Made by a program: the position numbers and the translations under genes. The notes beneath the pieces were generated by a model. The model saw only the letters and a list, made by a program, of their open reading frames with translations. It was not told the origin of the DNA and did not search any database. Of a DNA stretch of 8,211 nt, positions 1-6,342 are shown piece after piece. Source of the stretch: UBA1738 sp045591565 (GTDB lineage: Bacteria; Bacillota; Clostridia; UBA1381); contig JAZNTB010000022.1 of assembly GCA_045591565.1 (NCBI GenBank), positions 1-8,211 of the forward strand, in the 5' to 3' direction. Numbering within the stretch: the stretch's first letter is position 1; each line of letters starts with the position of its first letter.

Positions 1-4
1 TTTT

Positions 5-76
5 ATTTAGAAAAATTTAGAAAAAGTATAGTAATTTTTATGAGTTTGTGATATACTGTAAGATAAGGTGTATAAT
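5..76 (+). promoter_or_regulatory. Putative secA promoter region with two -10 candidates
   Basis: This AT-rich stretch precedes secA. A perfect TATAAT lies at 71-76; a weak -35 (TTGTGA, 46-51) lies 19 bp upstream of it. A second candidate, TATACT at 52-57, is preceded by TG one base away (49-50), making an extended -10 that can work without a good -35. Two head-to-tail copies of ATTTAGAAAA at 5-14 and 15-24 sit about 40-60 bp upstream of the start point predicted for the 52-57 box, the usual place of an A/T-rich UP element. Which box is used cannot be told from sequence. The upstream gene is not in the window, so read-through from it is also possible. Confidence 0.5.
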
Positions 77-122
77 AAGGTATGTTATGCGCAACAGTAA
101 AATAACCGTATGAGGTGAAAAA

Positions 123-2885
123 ATGGGACTTTTTGATAAAATATTCGGCACATACTCCGAGCGTGAGCTAAAAAGAGTTAAGCCGATTGCGGATAAGGTC
201 ATGGCACTCGAGAGCGAAATGGAAGCTCTCTCGGACAAGGAGTTAAAGGCAAAAACTGCCGAATTTAAAGAACGCTTTGAGGGCGGTGAGGATTTGGACA
301 ATCTTCTCCCTGAGGCTTTTGCCGTTATGCGCGAAGCATCCTGGCGTGTTCTTGGAATGAAGCATTTCTATGTTCAGGTAATCGGCGGAATCATCCTGCA
401 TCAGGGCAGAATTGCTGAAATGAAAACAGGTGAAGGTAAAACCTTGGTTTCTACCCTCCCTGCATATTTAAACGCACTCACAGGCAAGGGCGTACATATC
501 GTTACCGTTAACGATTACCTTGCAAAGCGTGACTCTGAATGGATGGGAAAGGTTTATAGATTCTTAGGTCTTTCTGTCGGACTTATTATCCACGATTTAA
601 CAAGCGACGAGAGAAAAGAGGCATACGGTGCCGATATAACCTACGGAACAAATAATGAGATGGGCTTTGACTACCTGCGTGACAATATGGTTACCTATAA
701 AGAACAGCAGGTTCAAAGAGGCCACAACTATGCAATCGTGGACGAGGTTGACTCAATCCTTATCGACGAGGCAAGAACGCCGCTCATCATTTCAGGTATG
801 GGCGAGGCTGCAAACGATTTGTACGCCGCTGCTGACAAATTTGCAAAGGGTCTTAAAAAGCAGGTTGTTACCGAGGAAGACACAAAGGTACTAAACGATG
901 ATGCCGACTGCGACTATATCGTTGACGAAAAGGCAAAAACCGCAACCTTAACAGGCCGCGGTATCAAAAAGGCTGAGCAGTATTTCGGTATCGAAAACCT
1001 TGCTGACCCTGACAATATGAAAATTCAGCACCATGTAAATCAGGCGCTTCACGCAAACGGTGTTATGCATCGTGACCAGCAGTATGTTGTACAAAACGGC
1101 GAGGTTATGATTGTTGACGAGTTCACCGGCAGAATTATGCCGGGCAGACGCTACTCAGACGGTCTGCATCAGGCAATCGAGGCAAAGGAAGGCGTGAAGG
1201 TCGAGAACGAGTCAAAGACTCTTGCGACAATCACCTTCCAGAACTACTTCCGTCTTTACAAAAAGCTTTCCGGTATGACCGGTACTGCACTTACCGAGGA
1301 AGAAGAGTTCCAGCAGACCTACGCTCTTGACTGCGTTGAGGTTCCAACCAACAAGCCTATCGCAAGAATTGACGAGCAGGACAGTGTTTACCGCTCGGAA
1401 AAGGGCAAGTATATGGCGGTTATCCGCAAAATCAAGGAATGTAACGAAAAAGGTCAGCCGGTTTTGGTCGGCACAGTTAATGTTGACAAGTCGGAGGTTT
1501 TGTCGGCTCTTTTGAAGCGTGAGGGCATAAAGCACGAGGTCTTAAATGCCAAGTACCATGCAAAGGAAGCTGAAATTGTGGCTCAGGCAGGTAAAAAGGG
1601 TGCGGTTACCATCGCAACCAACATGGCAGGCCGTGGTACCGACATTATCCTTGGCGGTAACGCCGAATATATGGCTAAGAACGAGCTAAAAAAGCGTCTT
1701 ATTGCAAAAAAAGCAGAAGACGAGGATATGACTGACGATAAAATCGAGATGCTCATGGTTGAGGCGACAGGCTTTGCCGAAACCGATGACGAGGAAATCA
1801 TCGAAGCAAGACGCATTTTCCGCGAGCTTAACGAAAAATACAAGGAAGATTTAAAGGACGAGCAGGAAGAAGTTAAGGCAGCAGGCGGTCTGTTCATAAT
1901 CGGTACAGAGCGTCACGAATCACGCCGTATCGATAACCAGCTCCGAGGCCGCGCAGGCCGTCAGGGCGATCCGGGCTGTTCTAAGTTCTATCTTTCTTTG
2001 GAAGACGACCTTATGAGAATTTTCGGTTCGGACAGAGTAAAGGCAATGGTGCAGACCTTAGGTATTGCCGAGGATGAGCCGATTGAGGCAGGTATCCTTT
2101 CAAAATCAATCGAAAATGCGCAGAAGAACTTAGAAAGCAGACACTTCGACTCCCGTCGTCATGTTCTTCAGTACGACGAGGTCATGAACGAGCAGAGAAA
2201 GATTATCTATGCACAGCGTCAGATGGTTTTGGACGGCGAGGATATATCTGCAACAATTTCTTCAATGCTCGAAGCAGTCATCGATTCTGCTCTTGACGAT
2301 TATATCGGAATTACCGATATTCCTGAGCAGTGGAACTTAAAGGCTCTTACCGAATTTGCAAATCAGGTTTTAATTGCCGAGGGCAAGTTTGAGGTTTTAA
2401 GAGATGAATTTGAAACAATTACAAAAGAAGATATGCGCGAGCGTCTGCTTGAAATCGCAAGGGCAAGATATAGCGAGCAGTGCGAAATCTTCGGCGAAAA
2501 TATGCGTGAAATTGAGCGTGTTATGATGCTCCGCGTAGTTGATACTCTCTGGATGGATCACTTGGATGAAATGGAGCATGTTAAGCGTGAGATCGGTCTT
2601 CGTGCATACGGACAGCACGACCCTGTAATTGAATACAGAAATGTCGGCAGTGACCTTTATGAGGGTATGCTCGATGCAATAAAGCGCGATACCGTAAGAT
2701 ATGTTCTCTCAGTAAGGCCAAAGCCACAGGTGGAAATCAAGCGTGTACAGGTGGCAAAGCCCCTTGACACAGGCGGCGACGGCTCTCTTGCAAAAAGACC
2801 GGTCAGTGCAAAGAAAACACCCGGCAGAAATGACCCGTGTCCATGCGGTTCAGGCAAAAAATATAAGCACTGCTGCGGAAAATAA
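123..2885 (+). CDS. secA: Protein translocase subunit SecA (preprotein translocase ATPase)
   Basis: SecA is the cytosolic ATPase that binds the SecYEG channel and pushes unfolded preproteins across the membrane. The 920-residue product is complete and slightly longer than the E. coli (about 901) and B. subtilis (about 841) proteins. In order it shows the N-terminal MGLFDKIFG; Walker A MKTGEGKT at 100-107 (K106, T107); Walker B-type DEVD at 207-210 followed by DEARTPLIISG; the preprotein-crosslinking region; GRIMPGRRYSDG at about 336-347; SGMTGTA at 383-389; the second motor domain with GRGTDI at 503-508 and QLRGRAGRQGDPG at 606-618; helical scaffold and wing domains; and a C-terminal zinc/SecB-type motif with C906, C908, C917 and C918. 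A charged insertion of about 75 residues (512-587) splits the second motor domain, as in clostridial SecA as I recall it. The ATG start has GAGGTG at 112-117 five bases upstream. There is no SecM-like leader. It is probably cotranscribed with prfB downstream. Confidence 0.98.
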   Translation: MGLFDKIFGTYSERELKRVKPIADKVMALESEMEALSDKELKAKTAEFKERFEGGEDLDNLLPEAFAVMREASWRVLGMKHFYVQVIGGIILHQGRIAEMKTGEGKTLVSTLPAYLNALTGKGVHIVTVNDYLAKRDSEWMGKVYRFLGLSVGLIIHDLTSDERKEAYGADITYGTNNEMGFDYLRDNMVTYKEQQVQRGHNYAIVDEVDSILIDEARTPLIISGMGEAANDLYAAADKFAKGLKKQVVTEEDTKVLNDDADCDYIVDEKAKTATLTGRGIKKAEQYFGIENLADPDNMKIQHHVNQALHANGVMHRDQQYVVQNGEVMIVDEFTGRIMPGRRYSDGLHQAIEAKEGVKVENESKTLATITFQNYFRLYKKLSGMTGTALTEEEEFQQTYALDCVEVPTNKPIARIDEQDSVYRSEKGKYMAVIRKIKECNEKGQPVLVGTVNVDKSEVLSALLKREGIKHEVLNAKYHAKEAEIVAQAGKKGAVTIATNMAGRGTDIILGGNAEYMAKNELKKRLIAKKAEDEDMTDDKIEMLMVEATGFAETDDEEIIEARRIFRELNEKYKEDLKDEQEEVKAAGGLFIIGTERHESRRIDNQLRGRAGRQGDPGCSKFYLSLEDDLMRIFGSDRVKAMVQTLGIAEDEPIEAGILSKSIENAQKNLESRHFDSRRHVLQYDEVMNEQRKIIYAQRQMVLDGEDISATISSMLEAVIDSALDDYIGITDIPEQWNLKALTEFANQVLIAEGKFEVLRDEFETITKEDMRERLLEIARARYSEQCEIFGENMREIERVMMLRVVDTLWMDHLDEMEHVKREIGLRAYGQHDPVIEYRNVGSDLYEGMLDAIKRDTVRYVLSVRPKPQVEIKRVQVAKPLDTGGDGSLAKRPVSAKKTPGRNDPCPCGSGKKYKHCCGK

Positions 2886-2891
2886 AAAGCA

Positions 2892-2915
2892 AAGGGGCAG
2901 TTTTTACTGCCTCTT
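2892..2915 (+). other. Hairpin between secA and prfB
   Basis: Ten base pairs (2892-2901 with 2906-2915, one G-T wobble) enclose a TTTT loop, starting seven bases after the secA stop codon. No run of T follows, so it does not look like an efficient intrinsic terminator. It could be a weak attenuator, an mRNA-stabilising 3' end for secA, or a processing point that lets secA and prfB be expressed at different levels. The role is inference; only the pairing is seen. Confidence 0.45.
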
Positions 2916-2939
2916 ACAAAATAGGAAGGAAACAAATAA

Positions 2940-4061
2940 ATGTTAGAGTACGATCAATACAGACTTGAGCTTCAGGGCCTTGAAAAAACCATTTCCGACC
3001 TTGAATTCTCACTTGATATTTCGGGAACAAAGGAAAAAATCGCAGAGCTTGAAGAAAAGGCTGCCGCTCCCGATTTCTGGGACGATATGGAAAATTCCCA
3101 GAAGGTTTTACAGAAAACCAAACAGTTAAAGGACAAGGTTGCTGCCTATGATGCATTAAAATCGTCATGGGAGGATGCGCTTGTTTTAATAGACCTCGCA
3201 ACCGAAGAAAACGACGAGTCTATGCTCGGCGAAATCGAAAGCGCAGCTAAATCCGTTATGGCAACTGCCGAAAAAATGACACTTGAAACACTTTTGTCAG
3301 GAAACTATGACAAGTGCGATGCCATTATGACCTTCCACGCAGGTGCAGGCGGAACAGAGGCACAGGACTGGGCAGAAATGCTCCTTCGTATGTACCAGAT
3401 GTATGCGCAGAAAAACGGATACACAACCGAAACAATCGATATCCTGCCGGGCGACGAGGCAGGCGTTAAAAGTGCGACAATCTCAATCAGCGGTGCAAAT
3501 GCCTACGGCTATTTAAAGGCAGAAAAGGGCGTTCACCGTTTGGTTAGAATTTCGCCGTTTGATTCATCGGGAAGACGCCATACCTCCTTTGCATCAATCG
3601 AGGTTATGCCGGAAATCGACGACGAAATCGAAATCAATATAAGACCTGAGGATTTGAAAATTGATACATACCGCTCGTCAGGCGCTGGCGGTCAGCATGT
3701 CAATAAAACCGACTCGGCTGTAAGAATTACGCATATCCCAACAGGTATCATAACAGCGTGTCAGACACAGCGTTCACAGCATCAGAATAAGGATTATGCA
3801 ATGAAGATGTTAAAGTCAAAGCTTGCGGAGCTTGCAGAGCAGCAGCAAAAGGAAAAAATCGAGGATATCAAGGGCGTTCAGAAGGAAATCGCATGGGGCA
3901 GCCAGATTCGCTCCTATGTTTTCCACCCGTATAACCTCGTTAAAGACCACCGCACCGGCTTTGAAATGGGTAATATCGGCGCAGTTATGGACGGCGACCT
4001 CGAGGGCTTTATAAATGCTTACTTAAAGGCAGCAAGCCTCGGTCAGCTTGAGAATAACTAA
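2940..4061 (+). CDS. prfB: Peptide chain release factor 2 (RF2), without programmed frameshift
   Basis: RF2 recognises UGA and UAA in the ribosomal A site and triggers hydrolysis of peptidyl-tRNA. The 373-residue product is full length (E. coli RF2 is 365). The N-terminal part is a charged helical domain. S205-P206-F207 matches the stop-codon-reading tripeptide of RF2 (RF1 would have PxT), and G250-G251-Q252 with flanking RSSGAGGQHVNKTDSAVR is the catalytic GGQ loop. Residue 246 is Ser, where E. coli strains have Thr or Ala. Most bacterial prfB genes need a +1 frameshift at an in-frame UGA at codon 26. Here codons 25-26 are CTT GAT (3012-3017), so the gene reads straight through and no G-rich internal ribosome-binding stimulator precedes the site. 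The start has AGGAAGGA at 2923-2930, nine bases before ATG. It follows secA by 54 bp, a gene order common in Firmicutes. Confidence 0.97.
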   Translation: MLEYDQYRLELQGLEKTISDLEFSLDISGTKEKIAELEEKAAAPDFWDDMENSQKVLQKTKQLKDKVAAYDALKSSWEDALVLIDLATEENDESMLGEIESAAKSVMATAEKMTLETLLSGNYDKCDAIMTFHAGAGGTEAQDWAEMLLRMYQMYAQKNGYTTETIDILPGDEAGVKSATISISGANAYGYLKAEKGVHRLVRISPFDSSGRRHTSFASIEVMPEIDDEIEINIRPEDLKIDTYRSSGAGGQHVNKTDSAVRITHIPTGIITACQTQRSQHQNKDYAMKMLKSKLAELAEQQQKEKIEDIKGVQKEIAWGSQIRSYVFHPYNLVKDHRTGFEMGNIGAVMDGDLEGFINAYLKAASLGQLENN

Positions 4062-4071
4062 CAAAAAAAAT

Positions 4072-4103
4072 AAAGGAGTTAAGCACAGACTTAACTCCTT
4101 TTT
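4072..4103. terminator. Bidirectional intrinsic terminator between convergent operons
   Basis: A perfect 12-bp stem (4072-4083 with 4090-4101) with the six-base loop CACAGA ends in TTTTT at 4099-4103 on the plus strand, ten bases after the prfB stop codon. On the minus strand the same stem is followed by A and then eight T residues (complement of 4063-4070), an even better U-tract. It can therefore end both the secA-prfB transcript and the arginine operon transcript arriving from the other side. Being placed between two convergent genes supports this. Confidence 0.92.
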
Positions 4104-4115
4104 GATTATATCTTT

Positions 4116-4258
4116 GTTTGTTCGGTGCATTTTCGCAATGCCGGTTTCGGGTGCGATAAAATAGTGCAGAACGGACAAATCTCATCCGCAGGATTTCCCG
4201 ACGGCGTACAGAGGTACGCCGAGTGGTGAGGTTTGTTCGCTTGGTGCATTTTTTCGCA
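4116..4258. repeat. Direct repeats flanking a structured intergenic element
   Basis: Two related sequences bracket the rest of this intergenic region. The left copy (4116-4137) and right copy (4231-4258) share GTTTGTTCG, then GTGCATTTT, then CGCA; the right copy differs by an insertion of four bases (CTTG) and two extra T residues. The segment between them holds paired sequences described in a separate entry. This layout resembles a small dispersed palindromic repeat rather than a gene: no credible open reading frame is present. Copies elsewhere in the genome cannot be seen from here. Confidence 0.55.
4172..4239. other. Branched imperfect palindrome (putative structured RNA/DNA element)
   Basis: An outer stem of 14 pairs, three of them G-T as read on the plus strand, joins 4172-4185 to 4226-4239. 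Inside it lies a perfect 8-bp hairpin, CGGCGTAC (4202-4209) with GTACGCCG (4214-4221), with loop AGAG. A smaller competing hairpin, ATCC-GCA-GGAT, is at 4184-4194. On the minus strand this would be the 3' untranslated region of the arginine operon ahead of the shared terminator. It may be a dispersed palindromic repeat, an mRNA 3'-end protecting structure or a small RNA. The pairing is visible; the role is unknown. Confidence 0.5.
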
Positions 4259-4265
4259 GCCGAAC

Positions 4266-5171
4266 TTAGTCTTTCATTAATAGAACAAGTACCGCTTTCT
4301 GTGCGTGCAGGCGGTTTTCCGCCTCGTCGAAGATTTCGTCAGCGTGCTTTTCAAAGGTTTCGGCTGTGATTTCCTCGCCGCGGTGTGCAGGCAGGCAGTG
4401 AAGCACCATAGCACCCTCGTTTGCAAGCGCCATAAACTCCTCGTTCACCTGGAAGTCCGCAAATATCTTCTTGCGCTCTTCCGCTTCCTTTTCCTGTCCC
4501 ATTGACGCCCATACATCTGTATAAACTACATCTGCGCCCGAAACTGCCGCCGCAATATCCGATGTGCATACAAAATCACCGTTTTCTTTTGCCCATGCCA
4601 TAATTTCGCTGTCCGGCTTGTAGTTTTCAGGACACGCTATCGCAACGCTCATTCCGCACTTGATACAGCCGACAATCAGTGAATTTGCCATATTGTTTCC
4701 GTCACCGATAAAGCAAAGCTTTAAGCCCTGAAGCTTGCCCTTATGCTCGCGGATTGTTAAAAGGTCTGCAAGAACCTGACACGGATGTGCATAGTCGGTA
4801 AGTCCGTTTATAATCGGGATGCTTCCGTACTCGGCAAGTGCCTCAACCTCTGCCTGGTCAAAGGTACGAATCATTATTCCGTCTACAAATCTTGACAGCA
4901 CGCGTGCCGTGTCCTCAACAGGTTCGCCTCTGCCTATCTGCAAATCATTTGAGCTTAAGAACATCGGATTTCCGCCAAGCTCGTACATTCCCACCTCAAA
5001 GGAAACTCTTGTTCTTGTTGATGACTTTTCAAAAATCATACCAAGTGATTTACCCGCCAAGTGTTTATGCTCAATTCCGTTCTTTTTCTCGTATTTTAGC
5101 TGGTCTGCAAGGTTTAATATTTCAACAATCTCCTCGCTTGTAAGATCTGAGAGTTTGAGTAAATGCTTCAT
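4266..5171 (-). CDS. argF: Ornithine carbamoyltransferase
   Basis: This enzyme joins carbamoyl phosphate and L-ornithine to give L-citrulline in cytosolic arginine synthesis. The 301-residue protein is the usual length and complete. It has the carbamoyl phosphate loop SSTRTR (50-55), HPCQ at 129-132, the ornithine-binding SMG loop in DVWASMGQE (219-227), and HCLPAHRG (258-265) with catalytic C259. The SMG loop and HCLP motif separate it from aspartate carbamoyltransferase. The gene is the last of the arg run and its ATG overlaps the argD stop by four bases (ATGA), suggesting translational coupling. A biosynthetic rather than catabolic (arcB) role is inferred from the argJ-B-D neighbours and the lack of arcA or arcC here. 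No carbamoyl phosphate synthase genes are next to it. Confidence 0.96.
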   Translation of the reverse strand: MKHLLKLSDLTSEEIVEILNLADQLKYEKKNGIEHKHLAGKSLGMIFEKSSTRTRVSFEVGMYELGGNPMFLSSNDLQIGRGEPVEDTARVLSRFVDGIMIRTFDQAEVEALAEYGSIPIINGLTDYAHPCQVLADLLTIREHKGKLQGLKLCFIGDGNNMANSLIVGCIKCGMSVAIACPENYKPDSEIMAWAKENGDFVCTSDIAAAVSGADVVYTDVWASMGQEKEAEERKKIFADFQVNEEFMALANEGAMVLHCLPAHRGEEITAETFEKHADEIFDEAENRLHAQKAVLVLLMKD

Positions 5172-6325
5172 TCTTCAATAACCTCCTTAAGTATTCCAAT
5201 ACCCTTTGTAAGCTCCTCTTTTGTTATGTTAAGTGCCGGCAAAAGTCTTACCTTTGTTTTTGCCGTCAGCACCAAAAGTCCCTTTTCAAGACATTTTTTC
5301 ACAATATCCCCTGCCGGCTTATCAGTTTCTATTCCGAGCATAAGTCCCAATCCGCTTACCGATTTTACTCCGTTTATCTTCAAAAGCTCCGCCTTTAAAA
5401 ACTCGCTTTTTTCGTCCACTTCTGCAAAAAACGCATCATCAAGCCGTTTAATATTGCTGATTGCCGCCGCTGCACAAACAGGGTTTGCGCCGAATGTTGA
5501 GCCATGCGTGCCAGCTGTTAAAGTATTTTCCACACGCTCGCCCATAAGGGTTGCTCCCATCGGGAGTCCGCCAGCGAGTCCCTTCGCTGTTGAAACGATG
5601 TCAGGTGTGATGCCAAGCTTCATATATGAATAAAGCGCTCCGCATCTGCCGTTTCCTGTCTGAACCTCGTCAACAATGAGCAGAATATCCTGCTCGGTTG
5701 TTATTCTTTCAATCTCCGCCAAAAACTCCTTTGAAAGGACATTTACGCCACCCTCACCCTGAACGGTTTCCACCATAATTGCTGCAGTTTTGTCGGATAT
5801 AGCCGTCAAAAGTGCCGGTATATCATTTGCCGGAATATGGATAAAGCCATCTGTAAACGGTGTGAAGTTTTTATGAAAAACCTCCTGACCTGTTGCAGAA
5901 AGTGTGGTTATTGTTCTTCCGTGGAAGCTGTTTTCCAAAGTTATAATCACATTTTTCTCAGGATTTTTGTCTGTTCCGTATTTTCTCGCAACCTTGATTG
6001 CACATTCGTTTGCCTCTGCTCCCGAATTTGAGAAGAACACCTTTTTAAGCCCTGTCCTCTTGCAGAGCATTTGGGCAAGAATCGCACCGTTTTCGTTATA
6101 GTAAAGATTTGAGGTGTGCTGAATTTTGTCAAGCTGCTCTATTACTGCCTGCTTCCACACCTCGTCGGATGCGCCGAATGTGTTTACTGCGATACCGCTG
6201 CCGAAATCTATGTATTCCTTGCCGTCCTCATCATATAAGGTACTGCCCGAGCCACGGTTTATTACTGCATCAAACCTTGAATATGTGCCGGCGACATAGG
6301 TTTTGTCAAGTTCTTTTGTGTTCAT
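5168..6325 (-). CDS. argD: Acetylornithine aminotransferase
   Basis: This PLP-dependent class III aminotransferase converts N-acetylglutamate 5-semialdehyde and glutamate to N-acetylornithine and 2-oxoglutarate. With the chosen start it has 385 residues, normal for ArgD. Visible features are the N-terminal MNTKELDKTYVAGTYSRF; SNSGAEANE (99-107), which holds the cofactor phosphate; NSFHGRT (132-138); VDEVQTG (218-224) with D219 for the pyridine nitrogen; STAKGLAGG (245-253) with Schiff-base K248; GTHGSTFGANPV (272-283); and R360 in RLLPALN for substrate carboxylate binding. An earlier in-frame ATG at 6346 overlaps the argB stop (ATGA) and would add seven residues. I prefer 6325 because AAGGGA at 6334-6339 is eight bases upstream and typical ArgD proteins begin near this point. 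Ornithine or succinyl-ornithine aminotransferase activity is possible in this family, but the operon argues for ArgD. Confidence 0.95.
   Translation of the reverse strand: MNTKELDKTYVAGTYSRFDAVINRGSGSTLYDEDGKEYIDFGSGIAVNTFGASDEVWKQAVIEQLDKIQHTSNLYYNENGAILAQMLCKRTGLKKVFFSNSGAEANECAIKVARKYGTDKNPEKNVIITLENSFHGRTITTLSATGQEVFHKNFTPFTDGFIHIPANDIPALLTAISDKTAAIMVETVQGEGGVNVLSKEFLAEIERITTEQDILLIVDEVQTGNGRCGALYSYMKLGITPDIVSTAKGLAGGLPMGATLMGERVENTLTAGTHGSTFGANPVCAAAAISNIKRLDDAFFAEVDEKSEFLKAELLKINGVKSVSGLGLMLGIETDKPAGDIVKKCLEKGLLVLTAKTKVRLLPALNITKEELTKGIGILKEVIEE
5181..5188 (-). promoter_or_regulatory. Ribosome binding site of argF, inside argD
   Basis: AAGGAGGT, a near-perfect match to the 16S rRNA tail, lies nine bases before the argF ATG. 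It is made by the last codons of argD (Lys-Glu-Val), so the C-terminus of ArgD doubles as the initiation signal for argF. This supports the ATG at 5171 as the true start. Confidence 0.9.
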
Positions 6326-6333
6326 TCTAAACT

Positions 6334-6339
6334 TCCCTT
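6334..6339 (-). promoter_or_regulatory. Likely ribosome binding site deciding the argD start
   Basis: AAGGGA lies eight bases before the ATG at 6325 and inside the region that would be coding if the ATG at 6346 were used. The 6346 ATG has no convincing purine-rich site at a proper distance, though its 4-nt overlap with the argB stop could allow coupled restart. The 6325 start is favoured, not proven. Confidence 0.5.
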
Positions 6340-6342
6340 CAA

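Noticed and set aside
82..105. Seven-codon leader frame (ATG to TAA) before secA, considered as a SecM- or attenuation-type leader peptide
   Set aside because: AAGG lies directly against the ATG, too close to act as a ribosome site; there is no arrest motif and no alternative hairpins around it.
1583..1897. Serine-rich 104-codon minus-strand open frame
   Set aside because: Antisense to the charged SecA insertion; the Ser runs are simply the complement of Asp/Glu/Lys codons.
4104..4265. Known riboswitch, tRNA or CRISPR repeat in the convergent intergenic region
   Set aside because: It lies at the 3' end of both transcripts, has no tRNA-like arms ending in CCA, no regularly spaced repeats, and no riboswitch core I recognise; kept only as an unexplained structured repeat.
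4819..5181. 120-codon plus-strand open frame
   Set aside because: Antisense shadow of argF, which has complete family motifs; the product resembles no known protein.
5163..5633. 156-codon plus-strand open frame
   Set aside because: It lies wholly antisense to argD, is Ser/Pro/Phe-rich as expected from the complement of this coding sequence, shows no family motif and has no convincing reason to be expressed.
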